NCBI RefSeq assembly: GCF_005502885.1
Contig: NZ_SCMR01000016.1
Coordinates: forward strand, 1 to 64,000
Reading direction: 5' to 3'
Source of the DNA: Microbacterium sp. 2FI
GTDB taxonomy: Bacteria > Actinomycetota > Actinomycetes > Actinomycetales > Microbacteriaceae
Length of the DNA: 64,000 bases
In this document: one piece after another, positions 7,854 to 16,765 of the stretch
How positions within the stretch are numbered: position 1 is the first letter of the stretch
Layout: each line of letters begins with the position of its first letter
Position numbers and translations under genes: made by a program
The notes under the pieces: generated by a model
What the model was told of the DNA's origin: nothing
Seen by the model: the letters and a program-made list of their open reading frames with translations, nothing else
The model's database searches: none

Positions 7854-8812
7854 TGCTCGACCTGCTTTCGGTTGAGGGCCCAGAAGATCGGCACGATGAT
7901 CGCCGTCACCACGAGGAAGAGGATCACATTTCCGGCGCTGGAGAGTCCGAAGAACCCGGCCTGGTACTGCTTGAAGATCACCGACGCGATCACGTCGCTG
8001 CTGAAGCCGGGGCCGCCGCGGGTCATCGCCCAGATGAGGTCGAACGACCGCAGGCCGCCGATGAGCGACAGGATGATCACGGTGATCGTGGCGGGGCGCA
8101 GGAGGGGCAGCGTGATGTTCCAGAAGCTGTTCCAGGCGCTCGCGCCGTCCATCTTGGCGGCCTCGAAGTATTCCTGCGGGATCGCGACGATTCCGGCGAT
8201 GAAGATCAGCGCGGCAAGGCCGACGCCGCGCCAGACGTCGACGAATGCGACGGAGTAGAGGGCGAGCGCCGGGTCGGTGAGCCACTGCGGACCCTGGATG
8301 CCGAAGACGGCGAGCGTCTCGTTGATGACGCCGTCGAAGGGGTCCATCAGCACCTTGAAGGTGATGCCGACGCCGATCGTGGAGACGAGCACGGGGAAGA
8401 AGACGACCGCCCGCAGGAACGTGCGTCCGATGATGCGGCCGGTCAGCAGCAGCGCGATGAGCAGGCCGAACACGACCTTCAGGGCTGAGGTGACGAACCC
8501 AAAGATGAAGGTGTTCGTGAAGCCCTGCACGAGCGCCGGCTCGCGGAAGAACTGCACGTAGTTCGCGAAGCCGATGAACTCGATGTCGAAGAGCGACCAG
8601 CGGGTGAGCGAGAAGTAGAAGCTCAGCACAGTCGGGACGATGAACAGGACGATGAAGAGCACGCCCGCGGGGATGTAGAACCACATCGGGTACTGCTTCG
8701 ACATGTTGCCGCCGAGCTTGCGGCGCCGTGCACGGCTGCGCAGACCAGGGGCGTCGCCGTCGGCGATGTCTTCGGCCTCGCCGAGCGCCGGAGCGGAGGG
8801 GGTGATCGACAT
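7850..8812 (-). CDS. carbohydrate ABC transporter permease (first inner-membrane subunit)
   Basis: 320 residues. After a ~45-residue charged N-terminus come six membrane segments starting near WFYIPAGVLFIVLFIVPTVL. The EAA loop reads QEYFEAAKMDGASAWNSFWN (about residues 212-231). This is the MalF/UgpA-type partner of the downstream permease. A hairpin separates it from the lipoprotein gene 104 bases upstream, so permease expression may be lower than that of the binding protein. The alternative start at MSKQYP would remove the unstructured N-terminus. Confidence 0.92.
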   Translation of the reverse strand: MSITPSAPALGEAEDIADGDAPGLRSRARRRKLGGNMSKQYPMWFYIPAGVLFIVLFIVPTVLSFYFSLTRWSLFDIEFIGFANYVQFFREPALVQGFTNTFIFGFVTSALKVVFGLLIALLLTGRIIGRTFLRAVVFFPVLVSTIGVGITFKVLMDPFDGVINETLAVFGIQGPQWLTDPALALYSVAFVDVWRGVGLAALIFIAGIVAIPQEYFEAAKMDGASAWNSFWNITLPLLRPATITVIILSLIGGLRSFDLIWAMTRGGPGFSSDVIASVIFKQYQAGFFGLSSAGNVILFLVVTAIIVPIFWALNRKQVEQ

Positions 8813-8850
8813 GAACGATTCTCTCGTGTCGGTACGGTGCGGGAATGGAG

Positions 8851-8886
8851 CGAGGGGCCGGTCGGCGAGCGCCGGCCGGCCCCTCG
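8851..8886 (-). terminator. hairpin between binding-protein and permease genes
   Basis: CGAGGGGCCGG and CCGGCCCCTCG are near-perfect arms with a short GC-rich loop. It lies inside the operon, between the lipoprotein stop and the permease start. It would partly end transcription or protect the upstream message, giving more binding protein than permease; this is inference. Confidence 0.6.
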
Positions 8887-8916
8887 GGATCAGTGTGACC
8901 TAGGAAGGTCGCAGCG

Positions 8917-10227
8917 TCACCAGCCTTCGAGGCCCAGCTGCTGAGCCTGCTTCACGACGTCCTCGTCATAGAGGGCGGCGCCGGAGGCGGCATCGCGGAT
9001 GCCGGAGCCGACCTCCACGGTGATCTGCTCGAGAGCCGGCCCCTTGACGGGGGAGAGGAACTCGAGCGCGGGGAGCGCCGCGCCCTCGGTCTCGAAGTAG
9101 GGCAGCATGTCGGCGACCGCACGGGGCACGTCGTCGGGGATCGTGCAGCCCTCGACGAGGTACGGGCCGGCCGCGCCCGCGGCCTCGGTCTGCGCGTCGC
9201 AGCCCTCGACCGAGGCGACGAACTCGAAGAACGCCTTCACGGCCTCGGGGTGCTCGGTGTCGGCCGAGCCGTAGAGGCCCGCCGGGGTCCACGTGGTCAG
9301 GCCGTTGTCGCCGTCGCCCGGGAGAGCGAAGAATCCCACGCCTTCGGCGGACTCGGGGTAGCCCTCCACCATCGGCGGGATCGCGAAGGTGAGCATCGGG
9401 TAGTGCGCGCCCTCGCCGGTGGCGACCATGCGGAGGCCATCGTCATACGTGGCCGAGGCGAAGTCCTCGTTGAGGACGCCCGACTCGTGGACCTCCTGCA
9501 GGTGCTCGAAGCCCGCAAGCGCCGGTGCGTCGACGTACTTGCGCTCGCCCGCGGTGTAGGCCTCGGCCCAGTCGGAGTCTTCGGAGAGCACATTGAAGAA
9601 GTCGCCGAGCACGAACAGCTGCGACGTCCAGGTGTCGGCGTAGGTCTGGATGACGCCGGCCCTGCCGGAATCGGCGACCGCTTCGCTGTTGGAGATGAAC
9701 TCGTCCCACGTGGTCGGGACCTCGAGGCCGAGCTCCTCGTAGATGCCGATGTTGTAGAGGACGCCGCCGCCCATCGCGGTCCCCACGGGGACGCCGTAGA
9801 CGCCGTTCTCGGTCGAGACAGCGCTGATGAACGCCGGGGAGAGATTGTCGAGATACGCGTCGCCGTCGAGGTTCATCACCGTCTCGTCGGGGTTCAGCGC
9901 CATGAGGAGCGATCCGGAGTTGTACTGGAAGATGTCGGTCATCTCGCCGGTCGACAAGCGCGTCTTGACGACATTGTCTCCCTCGGCGCCCTGCGGGCGC
10001 TGCTCGATCTCGATGACGATGTCGGGGTTCTCGGCCATGAAGGCGTCGACGAGCGCCTGGGTGGGCAGCAGGGTCGCATCCGAGTTGTCGGCGAGGAGCG
10101 TGAGGGTGACGGGACCGTCGGCCTCATCACCACTTCCTCCTCCCGAGCAGCCGGTGAGTGCGAGCGCGATCGCACCGCCGCCGGCCACAAGGGCCAGGGC
10201 TGCACGTCGGCGGGAGCGGATGGTCAT
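8917..10227 (-). CDS. extracellular sugar-binding lipoprotein of the ABC importer
   Basis: 436 residues. A lipoprotein signal (MTIRSRRRAALALV... ending LALTGCSGG, lipobox Cys27) anchors it to the outer face of the membrane. The mature part follows the family 1 solute-binding fold: MGGGVLYN, EVPTTWDEFI, and a hinge-rich C-terminus with YDEDVVKQAQQLGLEGW. It delivers a carbohydrate to the two permeases downstream. A strong GGAGGT ribosome site precedes ATG. The promoter (TTGACA, 18 bases, TACAGT) is followed directly by a TTGAAGCGGTTCAA operator, so it should be repressed by a LacI protein. The rhamnose-linked substrate is inferred from that operator. Confidence 0.93.
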   Translation of the reverse strand: MTIRSRRRAALALVAGGGAIALALTGCSGGGSGDEADGPVTLTLLADNSDATLLPTQALVDAFMAENPDIVIEIEQRPQGAEGDNVVKTRLSTGEMTDIFQYNSGSLLMALNPDETVMNLDGDAYLDNLSPAFISAVSTENGVYGVPVGTAMGGGVLYNIGIYEELGLEVPTTWDEFISNSEAVADSGRAGVIQTYADTWTSQLFVLGDFFNVLSEDSDWAEAYTAGERKYVDAPALAGFEHLQEVHESGVLNEDFASATYDDGLRMVATGEGAHYPMLTFAIPPMVEGYPESAEGVGFFALPGDGDNGLTTWTPAGLYGSADTEHPEAVKAFFEFVASVEGCDAQTEAAGAAGPYLVEGCTIPDDVPRAVADMLPYFETEGAALPALEFLSPVKGPALEQITVEVGSGIRDAASGAALYDEDVVKQAQQLGLEGW

Positions 10228-10269
10228 GGCTTACCTCCATGTAAACACGTGATGCAGAGCGGGATTGCG

Positions 10270-10321
10270 TTGAAGCGGTTCAACACCAGGAACTGTAAGC
10301 CGATCAGAACCCCCGTGTCAA
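10270..10321 (-). promoter_or_regulatory. promoter and LacI operator of the ABC importer
   Basis: On the minus strand a -35 TTGACA (10321-10316), 18 bases, and a -10 TACAGT (10297-10292) precede the lipoprotein gene. The operator TTGAAGCGGTTCAA (10270-10283) sits just downstream of the -10, where a repressor would block transcription. It has the LacI-type CG centre and near-perfect symmetry. Confidence 0.75.
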
Positions 10322-10434
10322 CAGGATCGTGGGTCACAGATCGGTCACAAGTTCCGCAGATCCCTGTATTGGCGCGACTCAGCGGTTGCCAGCAGCACAA
10401 GTGGCAGACAGTGGTGCGAACCCGGATCGTGTCG

Positions 10435-10453
10435 TATGGTTGAACCGCTTCAC
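10435..10453 (+). promoter_or_regulatory. -10 element and LacI operator of the rhamnosidase operon
   Basis: TATGGT (10435-10440) runs into TTGAACCGCTTCAC (10440-10453). The operator matches 13 of 14 bases of the reverse complement of the importer operator 170 bases away. One repressor therefore probably controls both divergent operons. Confidence 0.7.
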
Positions 10454-10481
10454 TTGCGCAGCGTCGCCGAAAGGACCTCTC

Positions 10482-13154
10482 GTGACCGACCTTCCCCCGT
10501 TCTCCCGTATCGATCAGGGAACCGTCGTGTCGTCGGTGCGCTCGCAGCACCCGCAGGACCTCCTGGGTGTGCCCCGCGATGGACTGCGGCTGACGTGGCA
10601 GGTTGCGAGCACTTCGACCGGGCGTCAGCTCGGCGCTCAGGTGGCGTGGGCGGACGCTGAAGGCGAGTGGGCCGAATCGGCTCCCCTGGTCGGCGATGCC
10701 TCGATCGCGGTCGCAGCTCCCGGCGGAGCGCTCCCCGAGGGGCGCGGTCGCTCGTTTCGTGTTCGCGTGGCGACCGAGCACGGTTGGAGCGCGTGGAGCG
10801 CACCCCTCGTGGTCGAAGGAGCCGTCGATCGCCTCATCGCACCCGTGGTGACCGCCGCATCCGACGTCGAAGGACCGAGCCCCTATCTGCGGCGCGCATT
10901 CCGGCTGGACGCGGCGCCGATCCGTGCCCGCCTGCGGATCTCGTCGTTGGGGCTGCACGACGTCGCCGTCAACGGTGCGCAGGTCGGCGACGAGCATCTC
11001 TCGCCCGGCTGGACCGCGTACCAGGAGCGCATCCTGGTCGCCACCCACGATGTCACCGACGCGCTCGTCGCGGGCGAGAACGTGATCGCCGTCCGCCTCG
11101 CCGACGGCTGGTACCGCGGCCGGCTGGGCTGGCGCAACCAGCGCGAGCACTACGGGGCCGAACTCGGCCTCCTCGCGCAGCTCGACATCGAGCTCGCCGA
11201 CGGTTCGGCGGTGCAGATCGTCTCGGATGAGTCGTGGCGCGCGTCGACCGGGGCGGTGCGCATGAGCGGCATCTACGACGGCACCGACATCGACCTGAAC
11301 CGCGAGCCCGTCGGCTGGGACGCGCCCGGCTTCGACGACAGCGCGTGGGATGCCGTGCGCGTGCTCGACGTCGATCCCGCCCGCTTCGAGCCCCGTGTCG
11401 CGCCGCCCGTGCGGACGGTCGCCGAGCTCCCCGGCATCCTCACCCGTCGCGACGACCGCGTGGCGATCGATCTCGGCCAGAACATTGCGGGCTGGATGCG
11501 CGTGGTCGTCCGCGGCCGCGCCGGCGACACGGTCGTGGTGCGCCACGCCGAGGTGCTGGAAGAGGACGGCGCCCTGCATGTCGCAGCGCTCCGCACGGCG
11601 AGGGCGACCGACACCTACATCCTCGATCGCGACGGCGAGCACGTGCTCGAGCCGGTGTTCACCTTCCACGGCTTCCAGTACGCCGACGTCGCCGGTGCCG
11701 AGGTGATCGCCGCGACCGGCATCGCCATCAGCTCCGACACGCCCGTGCGCTCGCGATTCCGCAGCAGCGACGCGACGCTCGACAAGCTCCACGAGAACGT
11801 CGCGTGGTCGCAGCGCGACAACTTCGTGTCGGTGCCCACCGATTGCCCGCAGCGCGACGAGCGCCTCGGCTGGACGGGCGACGCGCAGGCCTTCGCGGCG
11901 ACAGCGAGCACGCTGTTCGACGCCGAGCCGTTCTGGCGCTCGTGGCTGACCGACCTCGAGATCGACCAGGACGACGACGGTGCCGTCGCCGCGGTGGTGC
12001 CGAATATCATCCGTGACACCGACTTCGACGCGACGGGCCAGTCGCAGATCATGGGGCGGGCGGGGTGGGCGGATGCCGCCACCATCGTGCCCTGGGCGAT
12101 CTACGAGTCCACCGGCAGTGACGCCGCGCTCGCGCAGCAGCTCGACAGCATGCGGCGCTGGGTGGATCACCTCGAGCGTCGTGCCGGCGAGGTGGGGCTG
12201 CTTCCGAGCGAGTTCCAGTTCGGCGACTGGCTCGACCCCGATGCCCCGGGCGATCGCCCGTGGGAGGCGAAGGTATCGGGTGACTTCGTCGCGAACGCCT
12301 TCTACAGCTGGAGCGCGCGACTGCTCGCCCGCGCCGAGCGGCTCGTTGGTGACGCCGAGCGCGCCGAGAGGGCAGACCGCCTCGCCGACCGCGTCGCGGC
12401 GTCGACGTGGCAGCGGTGGGGCGAGCACGCCGTCTCGACGCAGTCGGGGTGCGCGCTCGCGATCGAGTTCGAGATCTCCCCGGCGGCCGAGATGGACTCG
12501 ATCGGCGAACGACTTGCGGCCCTCGTGCGCGAGGAGTCCGGGCGTATCGCGACCGGCTTCCTCGGGACGCCGCTCGTGCTCCCCGCACTCACCCGCACGG
12601 GTCACCTCGACGAGGCCTACCTCATGCTCCTCCGACGGGAGGCGCCGTCGTGGCTGTACCAGGTCGAGCGCGGCGCGACGACGGTGTGGGAGCGCTGGGA
12701 CGCGCTCCGCCCCGACGGGTCGATCCACCCCGGCGACATGGACACCGGCGACACCATGCTGTCGTTCAACCACTACGCCTACGGTGCGGTCATCGACTGG
12801 GTCTACCGCACGGTCGCCGGCATCGCGCCGGTCGCCGACCGCCCGGGCTACCGCCTCGTGCGCATCGCGCCCCGGCCGACCACCGGGATCACCGAGGTCT
12901 CGGCCGAGATCGAGACCGCCCTCGGCGCGGTGGGCGTCGACTGGCGCCTCGACGGGGCTGTTCTCGAGATCGAGGTGCGGGTGCCGTTCGGATCCGAGGC
13001 AGAGCTCGACCTGCCGCTCGGTTCGGCGTCGACCGCACTGCTCGGCGGCGCCCCGGCGCCCGGTCGGCTCGGCCCCGGCATCCATCGCCTCACGGTGGCC
13101 GATCCCGCGATCGCCGATCCCTCCCGTGCCCTCGCCCAGCGGAGCGCCGTGTGA
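10482..13154 (+). CDS. alpha-L-rhamnosidase, glycoside hydrolase family 78
   Basis: 890 residues, without a signal peptide, so it acts in the cytoplasm on imported rhamnosides. The N-terminal third holds beta domains with MSGIYDGTDIDLNREP and LGQNIAGWMRV, typical of GH78. The (alpha/alpha)6 catalytic domain starts near residue 440 with the signature PTDCPQRDERLGWTGDAQ (about 453-470) and continues through DAATIVPWAIYESTG and TTVWERWDAL. A C-terminal beta domain closes the protein. The GTG start follows AAAGGACC. Its stop overlaps the GTG of the GH3 gene, so the two enzymes are made together, fitting removal of terminal rhamnose followed by a second sugar. Control by the TTGAACCGCTTCAC operator is inferred. 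Confidence 0.93.
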   Translation: MTDLPPFSRIDQGTVVSSVRSQHPQDLLGVPRDGLRLTWQVASTSTGRQLGAQVAWADAEGEWAESAPLVGDASIAVAAPGGALPEGRGRSFRVRVATEHGWSAWSAPLVVEGAVDRLIAPVVTAASDVEGPSPYLRRAFRLDAAPIRARLRISSLGLHDVAVNGAQVGDEHLSPGWTAYQERILVATHDVTDALVAGENVIAVRLADGWYRGRLGWRNQREHYGAELGLLAQLDIELADGSAVQIVSDESWRASTGAVRMSGIYDGTDIDLNREPVGWDAPGFDDSAWDAVRVLDVDPARFEPRVAPPVRTVAELPGILTRRDDRVAIDLGQNIAGWMRVVVRGRAGDTVVVRHAEVLEEDGALHVAALRTARATDTYILDRDGEHVLEPVFTFHGFQYADVAGAEVIAATGIAISSDTPVRSRFRSSDATLDKLHENVAWSQRDNFVSVPTDCPQRDERLGWTGDAQAFAATASTLFDAEPFWRSWLTDLEIDQDDDGAVAAVVPNIIRDTDFDATGQSQIMGRAGWADAATIVPWAIYESTGSDAALAQQLDSMRRWVDHLERRAGEVGLLPSEFQFGDWLDPDAPGDRPWEAKVSGDFVANAFYSWSARLLARAERLVGDAERAERADRLADRVAASTWQRWGEHAVSTQSGCALAIEFEISPAAEMDSIGERLAALVREESGRIATGFLGTPLVLPALTRTGHLDEAYLMLLRREAPSWLYQVERGATTVWERWDALRPDGSIHPGDMDTGDTMLSFNHYAYGAVIDWVYRTVAGIAPVADRPGYRLVRIAPRPTTGITEVSAEIETALGAVGVDWRLDGAVLEIEVRVPFGSEAELDLPLGSASTALLGGAPAPGRLGPGIHRLTVADPAIADPSRALAQRSAV

Positions 13155-15433
13155 CCCGCGGCGAAGACGAGCGCATCGCGCTGAACGAACTGGACGAGGG
13201 CGGCGTCACCGCGTTCTCGTACGCCGACGGCAGCTGCGGCATCCGCGGCATCGACGGTGCGACGGCGCTGCCGAGCGCGGTGACGCTCGCGGCGACCTTC
13301 GACGCGGCGCTCGCCGAGGAGTACGGCGCGCTGCTCGGCGAGGAGCTGCTGGCCTCCGGCCACAACGTGCTGCTCGCACCCGCGCTCGACATCGCCCGCG
13401 ATCCCCGCTCCGGCCGCATCGGCGAGAATCTCGGCGAGGATCCGCTGCTGGCAGGAGAGCTCGGCGGACGCATGGGGCGCGGCATCCAATCTCGCGGCGC
13501 GCTCGCCGTGGCCAAGCACTACGTCGGCAACAACGTCGAGCGCCTGCGCACCGGCGAGGGTTCGTTCGGCGAGCGCACCGATGCGATCGACGTGCGCGTG
13601 GACGAGCGTGCGCTGCACGAGGTCTATCTCGCACCGTTCCGTCGGGCCGTCCAGACGTACGGGGTGGCCGGCCTCCTCGGCTCGTACAACCGCCTGAACG
13701 GCGAGTACGTGTGTCAGTCGCGCGACCTGCTGCAGCTGCCGCGTGCGGAGTGGGGTTTCACCGGCGTCACGGTGCCCGACTTCCTCTTCGCGGTGCGGGA
13801 TGCCGAGGCGGCGCTTGCGGCAGGGCTCGACCTGCCGGGTCTCGACGAGCTCGCCGGTCGCACCGCTGAGCAGGTCGCGGCCGCCGACGATGGCGTCATC
13901 GAGGGCATCGGCGCGCACGTCCGCGCGGCCGCCGACCAGGTCGGACTGGTCACGGCGACCGGCACGGTCGATGCCGAGCGGCTCGCCACCGACGCGGCGC
14001 TCGCGCTCGCCGAGCGCGTCGCCGTCGAGGGCAGCGTGCTGCTGCGCAACGCCGGCGTGCTGCCGCTCGCCGACGGTGCGCGGGTCGCGCTGATCGGTGG
14101 CGACGAGATCGCCCACCGGCTCATCGTCGGGGGAGCGGCGAGTGTCACGCTCACGCCCGAGCGGATTCCGGCCCTGGCCGACGCGCTCGCCGCGGCGGGT
14201 CTGACCGTGACCGGATCGGCAGCGGGGCCGGCGAACGTACCGTTGCCGCCGCTGCGCGCGGCCGACGGGTTCACGCTGTCCGCCGTGATCGATGGCGCAG
14301 GCGGCGAACGCCGGCTCGAACTCGAGACGGCCGAACTGCGCGCCGACGACGACAACCCCGACGCCGCCTGGGCGGCGGAGCTCGCGATCGGTCTGCCGCC
14401 GTCGCCGGACGCGATCGTGGTCGCCGTCGATCTCGCGGGCGAGGTCGAACTGCTCCTCGACGGCGCATCGATCGCCGCGGGCTTCCGTGAGGCATCGCCC
14501 ATGGTCGCCGGTCCGTCGTACGTGCTGCAGGCGCTGGTGCCGGCATCCGATCGCCCGCGCACGCTGGTCGCCCGATACCGCACCGGCCCCGCGATCGCGA
14601 TCCCGGGCACCCCGATCGTTCCGCATCTCTCGGTCGGTGCCGCGCCGCTAGGCCAGGCGCTCGCCGCCGCGGTGGCCGCGGCATCCGCTGCCGATGTCGC
14701 GGTGGTGCTCGCCGGCCGCGTCACGGGCGAGGCGATGGATGCCGAATCCCTCGAGCTGCCGGCCGGCCAGGCCGAACTGATCGAAGCGCTCGCAGACACC
14801 GGCGTCCCCGTCGTCGTCGTGACCCACGGCGCGGGACCGATCGTGATGCCGTGGCGCGATCGCGTCTCGGCCATCCTTCACGTCGGCCACCCCGGCGAGC
14901 GGTTCGCGCCCGCGCTCGCCGCGATGCTCTCCGGTCGCGCCGAGCCGGGCGGCCGGCTGCCGCTGACTGTGCCGCGCGAGGAGCCTCCCGTTCCCGCCGC
15001 CGCACCCGATGCCGACGGGCGCATCCGCTACGACGAGGGCGTCGACGTCGGCTATCGCGGGTATGAGCGCGCCGGCATCCGTCCCGCCTATTGGTTCGGC
15101 CACGGCCTCGGGTATGCCGACATCGATCTCGTCTCGGCATACGCCGACGGCGTCGACGTCGTCGCGGTGCTTCGCTGCGGCGATGCGCGCGGCGGCAAGG
15201 CGGTCGTGCAGGTGTACGCGCGAGCTGACGACGGCGAGACCGTGCAGCTCGTCGGGTTCGCCGTTGCGCGCCTCGAGGCGGGCGAAGAGCGGATGCTGCG
15301 CGTGCTGATCGACCGGGATGCGCTCGCGCGCCGCGAGCAGGGGCGCTGGGTGGAGCACATCGGTCCCATCGCGGTGCACGTCGGCTTCTCGCGCGGCGAT
15401 CTGCGCCACGACGTCGAGGTATCGCCCGCATGA
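13151..15433 (+). CDS. cytoplasmic glycoside hydrolase family 3 enzyme (beta-glycosidase)
   Basis: 760 residues, coupled to the rhamnosidase gene by a GTGA overlap. GH3 features: substrate loop RIGENLGEDPLLAGELGG, KHYVGNN, LGSYNRLNGEYVCQSRDLL and the nucleophile region TVPDFLFAV (Asp210; the usual Ser before Asp is Pro here). A second domain contains GSVLLRNAGVLPL and GEAMDAESLELP, an inserted beta region (about 370-470) resembling a PA14-like insert, and a C-terminal fibronectin-like domain with YRGYERAGIRPAYWFGHGLG. No signal peptide, and the N-terminus is shorter than in many GH3 enzymes. It likely hydrolyses the beta-glucoside left after rhamnose removal. Exact substrate unknown. Confidence 0.9.
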   Translation: MTRGEDERIALNELDEGGVTAFSYADGSCGIRGIDGATALPSAVTLAATFDAALAEEYGALLGEELLASGHNVLLAPALDIARDPRSGRIGENLGEDPLLAGELGGRMGRGIQSRGALAVAKHYVGNNVERLRTGEGSFGERTDAIDVRVDERALHEVYLAPFRRAVQTYGVAGLLGSYNRLNGEYVCQSRDLLQLPRAEWGFTGVTVPDFLFAVRDAEAALAAGLDLPGLDELAGRTAEQVAAADDGVIEGIGAHVRAAADQVGLVTATGTVDAERLATDAALALAERVAVEGSVLLRNAGVLPLADGARVALIGGDEIAHRLIVGGAASVTLTPERIPALADALAAAGLTVTGSAAGPANVPLPPLRAADGFTLSAVIDGAGGERRLELETAELRADDDNPDAAWAAELAIGLPPSPDAIVVAVDLAGEVELLLDGASIAAGFREASPMVAGPSYVLQALVPASDRPRTLVARYRTGPAIAIPGTPIVPHLSVGAAPLGQALAAAVAAASAADVAVVLAGRVTGEAMDAESLELPAGQAELIEALADTGVPVVVVTHGAGPIVMPWRDRVSAILHVGHPGERFAPALAAMLSGRAEPGGRLPLTVPREEPPVPAAAPDADGRIRYDEGVDVGYRGYERAGIRPAYWFGHGLGYADIDLVSAYADGVDVVAVLRCGDARGGKAVVQVYARADDGETVQLVGFAVARLEAGEERMLRVLIDRDALARREQGRWVEHIGPIAVHVGFSRGDLRHDVEVSPA

Positions 15434-15528
15434 CCCACCGCGTGAGCGATGAGCCGATCCTCGGCCTATTCATCGTCGAGAATGAGGTGTCATGGTTCAC
15501 CGGCGCGATGCCGCCCGAGGCGCGATGA
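15430..15528 (+). CDS. possible 32-residue ORF coupled to the GH3 gene
   Basis: ATG overlaps the GH3 stop (ATGA) and the frame runs to a TGA at 15526-15528, giving MTHRVSDEPILGLFIVENEV plus 12 further residues. There is no recognisable domain and no independent support; it could be chance or the remnant of a longer gene. Confidence 0.2.
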   Translation: MTHRVSDEPILGLFIVENEVSWFTGAMPPEAR

Positions 15529-15592
15529 TGCGCCATGCGGCCGCGACGGCCGTTGCGAGGGGGCGGGCTGAGGTCCGCGGGAAGGAGTCACC

Positions 15593-16642
15593 GTGAGCGA
15601 CGGCGATGCCTCTCCGCGCCGCCGCCGTGGCACGGCCCGCCGATCGACGCTGTCGGACGTGGCGCGCGTCGCGGGGGTGTCGGTGGGGACGGTCTCCAAC
15701 TTCCTGAACCGGCCCGACAAGGTCGCGGCGGCGACGCGCACCGCGATCGAGGAGGCGATCCGGCTCCTCGACTTCGTGCCGAACGGTCAGGCCCGCTCGT
15801 TGGCGCGCGGCCAGTCGCGCACGGTCGGCATGATCGTGACCGATCTCGCGAACTCGTTCTTCGTCGACATCGCTCGCGGAGCGGAAGAGGCCGCGGCCGA
15901 AGCAGGCCACTCCCTGCTCGTGGCCAGCAGCGTCAATGCCGAGCAGAAGCAGCAGGAGCTGCTGCGTGTCTTCGACGAGGCCCGCTTCGCCGGCGTCATG
16001 ATCGCGCCGTTCGAGGCGGCCACCGATTACCGCGAGCCTGCGGGGCTTCGGGCTCCGGCCGTCGTGCTCAACGTCGCGCGGCCCGTGCACTACGGGTCGT
16101 CGGTCGTCAGCGACGACGAGCTCGGCGGCTATCTCGCCGCACGCCACATGATCGATCTGGGCAGGCGCTGGCTGCACTTCGTCGGTGGTCCGGTGCGCCT
16201 CGCGCCGATCAAGCAGCGCCTCGACGGCGTGCGCCGCGCGGTGGCCGAGTCCGATGGCATCGGGCTGTCGGTCGAACACGTGCCGTTCATGGACCACATC
16301 GCCGAAGGGGCCGCGATCGGCCGCCGGCTGCGAGAGCTCGGGCCGCTCGCCCGACCGGATGCCGTGGTCTCGACCTCCGACATCGTGGCGCTCTCGATCA
16401 TCCATACCGTGCAGGGCGAGCTGCGCGTTCCCGAAGACCTCGCGGTGATCGGCTACGACAACAACGCGGCCGCGCGCGACGCCGCCATTCCCGTCTCGAC
16501 CGTCGCTCAGGCCGGCATGGAGATGGGTGCCGTCGCCTTCGAACTGCTCCGGGAGGAGCTCTCGGGCGAGTCGCACGAGCACCGGATGGTGTCGCTCAAG
16601 CCCCACCTCGTCGTGCGCGCGAGCTCTGACGCGTCGCACTGA
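15593..16642 (+). CDS. LacI-family regulator of the rhamnosidase locus
   Basis: 349 residues. The N-terminal helix-turn-helix is TLSDVARVAGVSVGTVSNFL followed by NRPDKVA, then a periplasmic-binding-protein-like sensor domain. The recognition segment VSVGTVSNxLNRPDKVA is the same as in the LacI protein encoded at 27959, so both should bind the same operator class. The three TTGAAnCGnTTCAA sites in front of the importer, the GH78 gene and the rhamnose operon are the natural candidates. GTG start with GAAGGAG seven bases upstream. It follows the GH3 gene in the same direction after 159 bases and may be part of the same operon. Confidence 0.9.
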   Translation: MSDGDASPRRRRGTARRSTLSDVARVAGVSVGTVSNFLNRPDKVAAATRTAIEEAIRLLDFVPNGQARSLARGQSRTVGMIVTDLANSFFVDIARGAEEAAAEAGHSLLVASSVNAEQKQQELLRVFDEARFAGVMIAPFEAATDYREPAGLRAPAVVLNVARPVHYGSSVVSDDELGGYLAARHMIDLGRRWLHFVGGPVRLAPIKQRLDGVRRAVAESDGIGLSVEHVPFMDHIAEGAAIGRRLRELGPLARPDAVVSTSDIVALSIIHTVQGELRVPEDLAVIGYDNNAAARDAAIPVSTVAQAGMEMGAVAFELLREELSGESHEHRMVSLKPHLVVRASSDASH

Positions 16643-16673
16643 CGCGCCTCACGGAACTTTCATCCGCAGAACC

Positions 16674-16735
16674 TTGACAGGGCTCTTCCCGTCCTGAAAG
16701 TGTAGAGCGATCTACACAATGTAGAACGGTCTACG
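16674..16735 (+). promoter_or_regulatory. two tandem LacI-type operators upstream of the secreted GH3 gene
   Basis: TGTAGAGCGATCTACA (16701-16716) and TGTAGAACGGTCTACG (16720-16735) are palindromes around a CG centre, 19 bases centre to centre, about two helical turns. A TTGACA (16674-16679) lies upstream as a possible -35; no convincing -10 was found at normal spacing. The half-site TGTAGA differs from the other operator classes in the window. Confidence 0.75.
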
Positions 16736-16765
16736 ACCGCACCTTCAAGGAAGAGGGACTTGACG

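Noticed and set aside
10224..13085. 953-codon minus-strand frame across the rhamnosidase gene
   Set aside because: The plus-strand frame carries full GH78 motifs; the minus frame has low-complexity His/Arg/Asp-rich sequence typical of antisense frames in GC-rich DNA.
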